NCBI GenBank assembly: GCA_033439765.1
Contig: JAULSN010000002.1
Location: 7,130,001 to 7,194,000 of the forward strand
Source: Lasiosphaeria ovina
Taxonomy: Eukaryota > Ascomycota > Sordariomycetes > Sordariales > Lasiosphaeriaceae
Length of the DNA stretch: 64,000 bases
Direction of reading: 5' to 3'
Positions 1-10,460 of the stretch are shown here, piece after piece. The notes under the pieces were generated by a model, which worked only from the letters and a program-made list of their open reading frames with translations, did not search any database and was not told where the DNA came from. Position numbers and translations under genes: made by a program. Positions within the stretch are counted from its first letter, which is position 1; every line of letters begins with the position of its first letter.

Positions 1-70
1 GCCCATAGTATCAATCCGTCGAATGCTGCCCAACGCCCAAATCACATTTAAAAGGTGCCTAGGTAGGTAT

Positions 71-972
71 TCAAGCACCGACGCTGAACCCAAACGACCC
101 GTCAAACACGTCCAGGCGGACCACGTCTGCGTTACCACGCATCGCCTTGAGCACGTCCAGCGACGGCACCCGGCCCGAAGGGTAGTAGCGTAGCAGGTTG
201 TTCATATCCTCTTCGGTCAGGCCGCACATCTCTTCGAAGGTGTAGGCGTCGCTGACCTGCGTCATCCAGGCCATGCGCCGCGGCCCGTCCTCGGGGCGCG
301 GAGCCAGCTGCCGCAGCTTGACGCGTAGCTGGCCGACCGTCTCGATGGCGCGGCCGGCGTCCCCCGGCAGCTGTCTCGCGATGAACTTGCGGATGGTGCT
401 AGCCAGCCGCGGGCCCTTGCCGTTAGTGCTAACCATGATCTGCAGCGGGCCGTCGCGGTGCACGCTGCCAAAGTAGAAGTCGCACTCGGGCGGCACGTCG
501 GCGATGTTGGCGGGGATGCGCCGCTCCTTGCACAGCTTCCAGATGGCCGTCGACGCCTGTGAGTCGTCAACCGCCACCAGCACCATGTCGGCGCCGTCGA
601 GGTCCGACGGCTCGAACTTGCGGTCGACGTGGGCGACCTGCTTCTGCGCGACGCGGTGCGCGACCTCGGGGTTGAGGCCCAAGGACGGGCTGACGACGGT
701 CACGAGGGCGTCCGCATTGAGGCAGTTGATGATGCGGCCGGCGGCAACCTAACTCGTTTCGACGTTTCTGGTCAGTCTGGCGGTTGCAAGTCGAGACGGG
801 GTTGTTGGATGCCCAATTGGGAAAAACAAGTAAAACAATGAATAGCAGGGGAAAGGATGGAACTGACTTCGCCTCCGCCCACGACGAGAACCCTCTTGCC
901 TTTTACCTGCCAGGCGACGATCAAGCTCCCGCCGCCTTGCACCTCGGGGAATTTCGTTTGTGTCTCAGCCAT
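71..972 (-). CDS. MET8: Siroheme synthase Met8 (precorrin-2 dehydrogenase / sirohydrochlorin ferrochelatase)
   Basis: Two exons, 972-868 and 748-71, joined across a GTCAGT...AG intron, give about 225+35 = 260 residues, close to yeast Met8 (274). The family oxidises precorrin-2 with NAD+ and inserts iron to make siroheme, the cofactor of sulfite and nitrite reductases, in the cytosol. The N-terminus has the Rossmann nucleotide motif VLVVGGGE followed by VAAGRIINCLNADALVTVV, and the C-terminal dimerisation part carries RLASTIRKFIARQLPG. The splice falls in the glycine loop and restores the frame exactly. It is divergent from the FYVE gene at 1692. Recognised from family memory; confidence is high. 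Confidence 0.9.
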
Positions 973-1691
973 GGCTCGTGTCGCCAGCGGTTGTCAAGCT
1001 GGGGTGGCAAGGTTGCCGCGAAGGTTGCAGGTGAATCATTTCGATTGGGGGGAGGAACTGCACGAGAGGCTGGAGCTGGGATGACCTAAAAGAAAATGAT
1101 GGTATTGGATGGATGCCCCAGCTTCAGCTTTCTTTTTCCTTGGAGGGGCGATAACGATAACCAACCTTAAACCGGGACCTGTCCGGTTTCGTACTCCACT
1201 ATAAAACAGTGCGTACGGAATGCATACAGCACGTATTCTGTGCGCGGACCACGCACGCTCCTCAAAAAGACCCAATTCAACGCAATTGCCTTCGACCTTG
1301 CCGCGTGGTTGATGTGTACTACCTACCTGTGTACAAACTGGCAAGTATTACTGTAATAATGTCCCCACCGGATCCGCGTCACCGGAAGCGCGCCGACCCT
1401 TGAACCCTTTGGACGGGAAGCCAGCGAGCCGGCGGTGGGCAGATCCCTGCAATTAATAAACTAACTAGGAGGGTATCCATAACTTACCTAAACCTTCGCT
1501 GGTTGGTCACTGTCCTTGGCACTTCTCCAACGCAACCGCCGCAGCTCTGCCTGCTTCTGGACCCCTTGGAGCAGCCATGTCTTTGCCACAGCAATCGCAA
1601 GGAGGAGAATAGGCTGCGCCAGCGAGTGCAGTTATTCTCTGCATAGTCCTCAATCAACGCGACAGCCCGAAGCCGACATTTCCATCCCGTC
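973..1691. other. Divergent intergenic region between MET8 and the FYVE gene
   Basis: About 720 bases between two outward-facing start codons, so it must hold both promoters. I see no convincing coding frame, RNA gene or repeat. Reading frames here are short and lack recognisable motifs. Confidence 0.6.
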
Positions 1692-3856
1692 ATGTCGGGC
1701 CGGAAGCTTGGGGGAGGGAGGGTGCTAGGAAGCGGCAAGGGCCTCGCCCCGCCATCCTCGTCGCCAGCCCCAGTCTACTCTCCCAGAGCTGCGAGCCCCT
1801 TCGCGCCTTCGGATAGCACGTCCGTATCTTTTCACTCGCGCAACTCGACCCAGAATTCGATATCGCCCTCGCCCTCGTCTAGCCCCATTCCCGACTTCGC
1901 ACAAGACCTCACCTCCAACATCAGCCTTGCCAGTCCCTCCAATGACGCCTCATCCAGCAACAAAATCGTGTGCCCCATATGCGAGGATGAGATGGTACGT
2001 TCCTTGTACCGTGGGAGATGATGCGCTCTTGGTATCAACGGTCGGGTACGCCAACTAACAATATTCTTCAGGTAACACTCCTACAACTCAACCGACACCT
2101 CGACGACGTCCACCAAGAACTGCCCGAGGCAGAGCAAGACGAGGTTAAGACGTGGTTCGACAAGCAGGTCCTCAAGGCGAAACGGTTCCAGCCTCTCTCT
2201 CTGATAAACCAGAAGCTTCGAGGGCTGGATGTGTTCGAATCGAATGAGACGCAACCACTTCCCGTTCCCTCCGGCCCCGGAAGGCCGGTCGAGACTGTGA
2301 TCGACCCGGAAGAGCTCGTGGCGCGAAAACACTGGCAGCGGCCTATGGGCAATGACACCTGCACGGATCCGCTGTGTGAGAGGAAGTTGGGCCCTCTGAA
2401 TGGTAGCGTGAACTGCAGGAATTGCGGGCGCCTATTTTGCGAGGACCACACAATGTACCAGATGAGGCTCTCGAGATCAGCCAGTCACGACCCCGTTCGC
2501 GGCGTCTGGTGCCGCGTATGTGAGACGTGCTACAAGTCCAGAGATGGATACAACGACCATTCCGGACTATCCCGCGACCATACTGCCGACTTCGCGGCAA
2601 TACGTGACAAGAAAGTCGAGAGGCAGCGGCTAGAGGTCCAGAGGCTAGAGAAGAGGTTAACCAAGCTTACGAGGATGCTAGCCGAGATACCCTCAGATGC
2701 TAGCGCAAACTCTTCGAGCCTCTTGTCTCCGGTTGCGGCCTCGTTATCGGGGCAGAAAAGTCAGAGGAAGATGATCGAACAATCCGTCGTGACATGGGAG
2801 GAAGACGCCGCCGTTTTGAGGTGTCCCTTTTGCAAGCAAGAGTTTGGCTCGTGGACATTTCGAAGACACCACTGCCGGATATGTGGCCGGGTGGTGTGTG
2901 CTGACCCCGAGACTGGCTGTTCAAGTGATGTCGGATTGAACGTGTCAAGTCGTAAGAGCTCTCCGCCCATGACTCCTCTTCTTGTTTACACGGACTAACC
3001 GAGAGCAGCAACATCAATATCTATAACCGAGAAGCCGCCTTCAGCCAATAGCCAACTCAGTGTCGATGTTCGGATGTGTCGCGACTGCAAGACCACCATC
3101 TTCTCTCATCGCGACTTTTCGGATTCAATTGCGCATAAACCACCAGACCAGCGCGCCTATGAGACGCTGCGTCAGTTCCAGCGTGGCATTGAGATGCTGA
3201 TGCCTTCATTCCAGAGAACCTTACTAGCCTTGCAGCCGCCAGGCGAAGGATCTTACGGCTTCGACAAGCCTCCTCCCAGCCATGCTCAGATCCAAGAGGC
3301 GGCCAAAATCCGCAAGCGGCTTACCGACGCATTCGCCAAATACGACATTGCCGCGAGGCGTATCCGCGACATGAAGACTAAAAACCCCACACAGCTGCGA
3401 CTCCAAAAGGCCATTTATTCTTCTGCCTCGGGCTTTCTCCACACCAATCTTATACCCTTAAAAAGCGTGCCCAAGATGCTCAAATCTCATGCCCCGAGCC
3501 ATCGCCGCCTTCTCTCGGGCCTAAATGGCTCGGCTCAGCTTTCGCCCTTGCGAAATGGCGAGCTGGCAACTTTTGATGTGGAAACCTCTAGTCAAGGTGG
3601 TGCTAGCGAAGCAAGCACAGCAGTATCGGCCTTGGAGGCCGAAGAAAAAGAAATTCGAGAGAAGCTTATCGTGCTGGAGGAGCAGCGATATATGGTCCAG
3701 AAGATGCTTAACAACTCCCGCGGCGCCCGAAGGTTCGAAGAGGTGGGCTCCTTGACGAGAAATCTCGAGGAGCTTGACAAGGAAATTGAAAGTTTGAAGA
3801 AACAAGTTAGCGGCGTGGAAGAGAGATGGGAAGGCCTTTACTCGGCAGGCGCCTGA
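1692..3856 (+). CDS. PEP7: FYVE-domain endosomal tethering protein (Pep7/Vac1, rabenosyn-5 type)
   Basis: Three exons, 1692-1994, 2072-2951 and 3009-3856, with donors GTACGT and GTAAGA, give 676 residues. Pep7/Vac1 binds PI3P and Rab5/Vps21 and tethers Golgi-derived vesicles to endosomes during vacuolar sorting. Visible parts: an N-terminal zinc-finger start (CPICEDEM, then HLDDVH after the first intron); a first FYVE-like domain with CRNCGRLFCEDH; a second with the signature RRHHCRICGRVVC; a long helical region; and a C-terminal coiled coil (EEQRYMVQKMLNNSRGARRF), the usual Rab-binding segment. This order matches Pep7/Vac1. Longer than the yeast protein (515), as usual in filamentous fungi. 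Confidence 0.88.
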
Positions 3857-4902
3857 TGAATTCGACATCGGCGACCTGCAGACTCTCGGCCCGCAGATAT
3901 CGACTTTTATGTTACCCCGTCGTACAATCACGATATTTATGATCGGGCCATGGTTAGCCAACGCATTGCGAGGAGTTTGGAATGTCATACATAGGGGCCG
4001 AATTGGGGCTTCTGAATTTTTTCATCTTTTTTTATATTCTTTCCCTTTTCCTTCTTGGAATAAGATATTCCGTAGGTCAGTGATGATGAATGAAGCACGG
4101 CAGCGAGTGGAGGTTATCCGTACTGGTGACGGTTTACAGGACTACGACTGACATGTGATAATTGGCTAAAGTGCGTCTCCAACCTAAGTCTCGGCGTGGT
4201 TAAATTTCCGTCTATGGATACATGGCATCATCTGTCTTTCAAGTGTGCCTCCTTTGACACCGTCGGGTGCGGTAGCCGGGACCAGCAACGAGACATCTGC
4301 CGCTGGCCGTCGCCATGCGTCGACTCTTTGAGCAGCGCGTCAGTACTGACGCTTCACGTCCCCTTGCCTGGAGTCACTTGCGCGCACTTTCTTTTCAAGG
4401 GGGTTTAGGCCTTGGGGTTTTCCGGTTCGCGCCTCTTCAGCAGTCTCCACATGATGGGGGGCCGCCCGGCACCACGGCAAATCTTCAGACGCCACAGAGT
4501 TAAATTGACTTCGAATCGAGGGCAGACTTCTTCTCCTCGGTCTATCCCGTCACTAAAGTACGGGGTTCTCGGGACCGAAACCCCGTCAAAGTCTCTCACT
4601 GGACAACATAACAACCCAGAACCCAGATATAACGATGTCTGTATCAATATTAGCTAAAGCAACGAAGGAGATACACCTCGGACTGTACACGCAGGACTGG
4701 GAGAGAGTATTAGCATCTTCATATTTAGCTGCGGTCGACAGCTGCAACGCCGAGGCTAGCGTGGCTATCACACAGAAACTCTCACGCAGGAACTTAATCG
4801 AGAACTTGGATCTGGGGTCCCATTTTGCAGCTCGGAGCCGCTCACAGCACCTGCTTGCAAACCCACCATATCAGGTGGCTATATCGCCACACCGAGTCGA
4901 CC
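3857..4902. other. Intergenic, 3' side of the FYVE gene and promoter of the sugar transporter
   Basis: About 1 kb without a supported gene. T-rich stretches at 4016-4050 fit the 3' end of the FYVE transcript. No tRNA, repeat or transposon remnant recognised. Confidence 0.5.
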
Positions 4903-6958
4903 ATGCAGCAGCTACAGGTTGTCGTGGAGGAGATGGATGAGAATGGGCCGCAGGCCCAACAGCAGAACGGCCGCAGCCCTGAACGGACGGGGTTCAGAGG
5001 CTCGTCCGTTTGGAAGGCGCTGGCCATCGGCGCGTTTGCCGGTTTTGGCGGCATCTTGTTTGGCTACGACACGGGCTACATCAACGGCGTCATGGCCATG
5101 GGGTATTTCGAGAATATGTACTTGTGAGTGATTCGCTACCCCTCCAAAAGAAAAAACAGCAGGTCGTCAGAGCTTTTGTCTCTCTGGCTTCGACCATCTC
5201 GTATCATGTCATTGCACTTTTGATGAGCGCGCGCTTTGTGTACCTAGGTGCTCATGCGTTGTCGGGTTCCGCAGAGGATACAGTTACCGGCCGCAGGCTG
5301 TGACCGTCGTGAATTGCAATGACGAGCCTATCCTGAACACGGCTGGCAACCAGATGCGCGGCCCGCTCTCCGTCGAGGAGCTGCACGCGCAGCTCGTACC
5401 CGGTTCCGACGACATGCTCGAGGCGTTCCGCTACGACAGCGCCAAGCCGCCGCCGTGGCTCAAGCTCGACCGCGAGCAGCGACCCTTTTGGGCGGACGAC
5501 AAGCTCGCCCCGGCCTGGTTCCACCTTCCCGGGCGCGACAAGTCGCTGATCGTCGGCCTGCTGTCGGCCGGGACATGCGTCGGCTCGCTGCTGGGCTCGG
5601 ACGCCGCCGACTATCTCGGCCGGCGCGTGGCGCTGCTGCTGGGGTGTCTGGTCTTCATATGGGGCATCGTCGACCAGACGACGTCGGTGCACATGGACCT
5701 CCTGGGCCGCGGCCGCTTCGAGACGGGGCTCGGTATGGGCATGATCTCGACCGTCATCATCCTGTACCTGGCCGAGATCAGCCCCGCGTCCATCCGCGGC
5801 TTCATGGTCGCCTTTTACCAGTTTTGCATCACCATGGGCCTGCTCATCTCGTCGTGCATCAACATGGGCACGCGGGGCATGTGGAACATGGGCAGCTACC
5901 GCATCCCCGTCAGCTTGCAGCTTGTGTGGGCGATAGCACTCATCGTCTGGCTCCTGTTCCTACCTGAGTCGCCGCGGTGGCATGTCAAGATGGGCAACCT
6001 CAACAAGGCCAAGGTTGCGCTGGCGCAGCTGCGGTGCCTGCACGAGAACGACGAGTCGGTGCGCATGGAACTGAACGACATGGAGCTCAACTACGAGCAC
6101 GAGCTGACCGTGACGCAGCCGGGGAAGTACTGGCAATCCTGGCTAAGCTGTTTTCGTGGCCCGTGGCGCGAGAGCGGCTCCAACGTGCGGAGGACGATTC
6201 TGGGCATCGCGATGCAGATGTTCCAGCAAATCACAGGTGTCAACTTCATCTTCTACTTTGGCACCGCCTTCTTCCAGCAGCAGGGGTTCGACAACGTTTT
6301 CGTCATCCTGGTGGCCATGAGCGCCGTCAACGTGGCGTCGACGATTGCATCCTTCTACGTCGTCAACAAACTGCGGCGGCGCTCGCTTCTAATGGCGGGC
6401 GCGGCCATCATGGCGCTCTGCCAGTTCACCGTGGCCACCGTCGGCCTGGTATGGCGGGGCCAGGGGTCGCCGCCCTCTCGGGGCGGGTTCCACGTAGGGC
6501 ACGCGCCGACGCGCAACCTGGCGCCCATGCCGGCATGGCACTTCTGGACCACGATGGCGGGGGTCGGCATCTACCTGTTCTGCTACGCGACCACATGGGG
6601 GCCGGGGGCGTGGATCTTGACGGGCGAGATCTTCCCACTCAACATCCGCGCGCGCGGGGTCGGCCTGTCGACGGCGACCAACTGGCTGTCGAACTCGGTC
6701 GTCAGCTTCGTCACGCCGGTACTGATCGACGCCGACCAGTGGAACCTCGGGCCGGCCGTGTTTCTGATCTGGGGCTCCGCGTGCCTGCTGGCCTGCGTCT
6801 TCACGTACTTCTTCGTGCCCGAGACCAAGGGCCTGACCCTGGAGCAGGTCGACCTCATGTTTGAGCTGTCGGCGAGGGGGCCGAGCCGGTGGGTGCCGCC
6901 TGAGGACGTGGCCAGGCGCTTCTCGTCGTATTCAAGGAGGCATTCGACGGCCAAGTGA
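4903..6958 (+). CDS. MFS hexose/monosaccharide transporter
   Basis: Two exons, 4903-5123 and 5275-6958 (GTGAGT...CAG), give 634 residues. The sugar-porter family moves hexoses by proton symport or facilitated diffusion across the plasma membrane with 12 helices. Signatures: GILFGYDTGYINGV in helix 1, DYLGRR after helix 2, PESPRW before the central loop, QQITGVNFIFYFGT in helix 7, and FVPETKGLTLEQVD after helix 12. The helix 1-2 loop (about residues 80-165) is far longer than usual, and another insertion lies near residues 455-480. Either this is lineage-specific or part of the first loop is intron, though the frame stays open and coding-like. Not obviously part of the metabolite cluster; substrate unknown. 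Confidence 0.85.
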
Positions 6959-7149
6959 ATATCTGTAGAACAAGGGGGGGACAGGGGCGACCGACATTTA
7001 TCCATGGTGGTCTCGTGGTTGCAAAACACAACCCACCTTTTGGCCGGGCGAGATAGTGGCCCATTCAAAATGACGAGATAGATGTGTAGCTTTATCATAT
7101 CATGCAATCGATCATGTAAATCACGATGTCCAAAGCACACTGTCTAAGT
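6959..7149. other. Short intergenic downstream of the transporter
   Basis: Presumed 3' untranslated region of the transporter. Nothing else seen. Confidence 0.4.
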
Positions 7150-7434
7150 ACGCGTAGGGTTAGGGTTATATAGCAATACCATCTTTGTGTTATTCAATAC
7201 GTACCGTATTCGTCACATGGCTCAGTGTACGGAATATGACCCCACCATTGGCCACTGGGATTGAAGCTTTGACCTCAATCCATCATCAGCATGGCAAGCA
7301 GCACATCCGATTTGCATCCCGATTGCACACACCTCGACGCGTCAAACTTCTGTGTTGGTGTGTAACACGGAGATTGTCGCTAATTTTAGCCTCGAGATCC
7401 CCGTCAACAGACACATTATCGACTTGCGACGCGT
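7150..7434 (+). promoter_or_regulatory. Three ACGCGT (MCB/MBF-type) boxes upstream of the kinetochore gene
   Basis: ACGCGT occurs at 7150-7155, 7337-7342 and 7429-7434, that is 390, 203 and 111 bases before the ATG at 7540. The last two sit in a repeated 14-base context, CGACGCGTCAAACTT or near it. ACGCGT is the established binding site of MBF (Mbp1-Swi6), which drives G1/S genes in yeasts. A short telomere-like stretch, TAGGGTTAGGGTTA at 7155-7168, directly abuts the first box. Function is inferred from motif and position only. Confidence 0.45.
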
Positions 7435-7539
7435 CAAACTTTGCCCCGCGCGTCGCATTCTCCGTCCCTCTCCAGAGCTGGTGTCGATCACGCACCTTCA
7501 GCCGACCGCGGCGCCCGTCGCGACTTTACGAGCACCCAG

Positions 7540-9024
7540 ATGGCTTCCCGGCGGCGCCAAGGTCGCCCGCCGGGCTCAGACCAGCGACGCGCCTCCGTCT
7601 CTCCTGACCGGCCCTCGCTGTCACAAGCCGGATCCGACCACGATTCCTCCCTCTCGGACGCACCACAGTTCTACAACACAACCTTCTCCGTACACCGCGT
7701 CTCGCCCCTGTACTTAGGCAAGGAGGCGCTCACGGCTGCACGGCTGCAAGCCCTCGCCCGCCGCCTGCGCGACACGCTCGTGGGGGATGTCGTGCGCGGA
7801 GTCGAGGTGGGACTCGGCCACTTTGACGGCGAGGACGCCCTCATGGGCCGCGCCGGCGCGCTGGAAGTGGTCGAGATGCGCTGGGTCACCGTGGCGTCGG
7901 TATTGGACGTACCACCCCCCGACAGTGACGATAGCGTGCTTGGTGGCAGCGGTCCTGCTGCCATTGAGGACTGGTCAGCGGCTGATTGGTCGCGCAATCT
8001 CGCCGCGTCCGGCGCGCGGAATGCGTTGCACATTTCGTTGCGCTACGAGGCGGCAGAATGCACTGCGCTGCTGCTGCCGCCGCTCACACGAACGGCATCG
8101 GGGACGGAAGATGGCGGTGACGCAGGGGCCCTGCCGGGAAAGGAGGCATTGTTTTCTGTTGCCGGCACAGCAGTAGAACATGGCGAGCTCGCAGCCGACC
8201 CGCAACATTTCCTCGCCATGCCGCTGCTCCTGCTGCGCATGCCGGCGCCGCTGAAAGGCGTTGTCGGCGACTTCCTCGCCACGACGTTCGACTGTCGCGT
8301 CAGCACTCTGCGGCTCGGCACGCGCAGCCTCGTGCGCAGCTGGGAGTCGTGGATCAAAGCGGTCGGCACACCGTCTCGCGGGCCGCTTGCCAAGGACGTC
8401 GTGCTCAGCCTCGGTTTCCACCTCCCCTCACCAACCCCTGACAGCGAGAAACCCCCCCCCGACGACCAGGCGGAGAACGGTGCCGCTGCGGCTCATCCGC
8501 TGGGCCTCAGGTCCATCGACATCATTGTCCCTGCATCAGAGCTGCGCAAGTTCGTGGATGCCGGCAGCGCTCGCGCAACGCCAGAAACAAAACGAAAGGC
8601 CCAGGCTGGCGCCGGGTGGGCATGGGAAGACGACCTGAAAAAGCGGAGGAAACTCGCGGGCCGCCTCCACGAGGAGGGCTGGGAGTGGCGGAAAACACCC
8701 AAAGCGTCAGACACAGCCACACCGGCGGCGGCGAACAGTGGTATCGAAACGCAGCCGTTCACAGAAGCCCTGGGCTGCTACCTCGACCAGCATCTCGGGC
8801 TGAACCTGTTCCACCCGGGCGTCAGAGTCACCAAGATAGCCTGTGGCGGGTTTGTCATGTCCGAGGGCCGGCTCAAGGTGTTTGCGCCGCCTGCTGCCTC
8901 GGGTAATGCGGCAGCGGATGATGATGCGGAGATGCGCTCGCCTAGGAATAGCCAGATACGCGCCGCCTGGAGGTTGCTTAGGGACTTGGTGGAAAAGGCC
9001 GAGTTGAGGATTGCTTACACGTGA
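7540..9024 (+). CDS. fta1: Kinetochore protein, CENP-L / Sim4-complex Fta1 family
   Basis: Single exon, 494 residues. The first in-frame ATG is at 7540; the frame is open upstream only through non-ATG codons. CENP-L/Fta1 is part of the constitutive centromere-associated network and helps hold CENP-A nucleosomes. Recognition rests on the conserved N-terminal block FYNTTFSVHRVSPLYLGKE followed by LARRLRDTLVGDVVRGVEVG (residues about 45-100), the diagnostic region I recall for fungal Fta1-domain proteins. The middle is Pro/Asp-rich and variable; a basic patch KKRRK lies near residue 368. ACGCGT boxes upstream fit cell-cycle control. Recalled rather than searched, so moderate-high confidence. Confidence 0.72.
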   Translation: MASRRRQGRPPGSDQRRASVSPDRPSLSQAGSDHDSSLSDAPQFYNTTFSVHRVSPLYLGKEALTAARLQALARRLRDTLVGDVVRGVEVGLGHFDGEDALMGRAGALEVVEMRWVTVASVLDVPPPDSDDSVLGGSGPAAIEDWSAADWSRNLAASGARNALHISLRYEAAECTALLLPPLTRTASGTEDGGDAGALPGKEALFSVAGTAVEHGELAADPQHFLAMPLLLLRMPAPLKGVVGDFLATTFDCRVSTLRLGTRSLVRSWESWIKAVGTPSRGPLAKDVVLSLGFHLPSPTPDSEKPPPDDQAENGAAAAHPLGLRSIDIIVPASELRKFVDAGSARATPETKRKAQAGAGWAWEDDLKKRRKLAGRLHEEGWEWRKTPKASDTATPAAANSGIETQPFTEALGCYLDQHLGLNLFHPGVRVTKIACGGFVMSEGRLKVFAPPAASGNAAADDDAEMRSPRNSQIRAAWRLLRDLVEKAELRIAYT

Positions 9025-9321
9025 TGCGTTCCCCAAAGGACATTGGGGTTCCGTGTGTTTACCGGATGATGATGAGATGGGGAGGGCGTATCTGGCTTAT
9101 TTTGATACCCATACGTTTAACGATTTTATTGACGTTATATCGGTTTGCTACTTCGCGTCCCTTCTGCGTTGAGGCGCGAGCATGGTCCACGGGGGCAGCC
9201 TCAGGCGCGTTGGCTTTTTCAGCCTCCGTCTGATAGTCGGTGGGCGCACCACGCGGTCGGCTAGGTTCATCAAGAAGTTTTTCAGCCTCTGACAGTAACC
9301 ACAAATCTTCTCAGTGAACTT

Positions 9322-9635
9322 GGCTCAGTAGTGTAGGCGGTTAACACGCGGGGTGGAAAAAGTGTTGTCGGGAGCCGGTCTTGAAGGCCGTACCTCCATA
9401 GACTCCGATACCGACAATTACCGTAAAACGTAATTACTCGCGTAACCAACCATCGATGACCGGCACACGATTGGATAATAGCGCGGCGGATACGATACCG
9501 AACGGCGGCCGGAAATAATGGACGATTCCTTGCGGGCGGAAGCGAATACGGATACCTGCAACAAAACGTAGCGACTCTCTACGTCAAATTCACTTGCCAC
9601 CCGAGAAGACCCCGGTTCGAATCCGGGCTGGGCCA
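9322..9635 (+). tRNA. Interrupted tRNA-like gene (halves about 240 nt apart); probable pseudogene
   Basis: The 5' half at 9322-9348 has acceptor strand GGCTCAG, then TA (T8), a perfect D stem GTGT/ACAC around AGGCGGTTA (G18G19 and A21 present), then G26. The 3' half at 9611-9635 has T stem CCCGG/CCGGG around TTCGAAT, acceptor strand CTGGGCC and discriminator A. The two acceptor strands pair over 7 of 7 positions (one G-U), and two more T-A pairs extend outside. Between them lie about 240 nt instead of the ~24 expected for an anticodon arm and variable loop. CGGG (9349-9352) could pair with CCCG near 9599. The anticodon cannot be assigned. Either an insertion into a tRNA gene or an unusually long intron. 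Confidence 0.4.
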
Positions 9636-10460
9636 AGATCGCAGAGAGATTTGTGAAATATCTTTTTTTTTGTTTACCCTTCAACACAACGTCGATCTAA
9701 CTGCAATCCTTTCGGGGTTTCTTTTTGCCATTAATTGCTGTTACACTGGGTTACATTTGCAGCTGCAGAGGGCAATACTTTACCCCGCGACTTCGAGCTT
9801 GCATCTCCTGATTTCTTTGACCTCTTGGCGCACCTCCGTGGAGATGTTTGACTGGCTCGCTCGCACTTCCCGCCTATCAAAGCTACCAGAGGATTAATGT
9901 ATTGATAAGAAAACTACAATGCTGCATCTTGGTGAAACGCTCCGCTTTGTTTGAGGATTTCCGGCATTTGTAATCTCGTCGTCGGCAGGGCTGCTTACTA
10001 CGTCGCCAGCTGGCAGGTTCTCGGCATTCGTTGGGATTTCCGAGAGTCGGTTAGCGAAGCATCACAGCTCAGTGAATACCGAGAGTGGGTTAGCTAGGTC
10101 AGCATCCCGACCGGCGAGTAGGGCTGCCCAGGGTAACATGTATACCACTTACACCGAAAGACTTTGGAAGCTTCCTCGGAGCATTGACGCTGACAAACTG
10201 GCGATGATTAAGATGGTGGGATTCTCAGTCTCGATGCCGACCCTCGCTTGTTGGAGTTGTGTATATATATATCGACCCTCAACACCATGACTGCGATGGA
10301 GTCTTGTTTTCTGTATCAGCTCTTAGAGAAAACGCATCATCAAACAACCAGTTGAGCTACCGCAGAATACTCTCTACCAACACTCAAAACATCGGCATCG
10401 CCTCTCACACAACAGCCTCTTAGTCCATCATAACTCCACAACTCCACAACCCCCTTCAAA
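9636..10460. other. Intergenic with a degenerate direct repeat
   Basis: No supported gene. Around 10039-10110 a phrase CCGAGAGTCGGTTAGCGAAG recurs about 40 bases later as CCGAGAGTGGGTTAGCTAGG. A pyrimidine/CA-rich stretch at 10330-10460 (ACTCCACAAC repeated) directly precedes the next ATG and is probably a 5' UTR. TATATATATC at 10262-10271 lies about 190 bases before that ATG. Confidence 0.45.
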
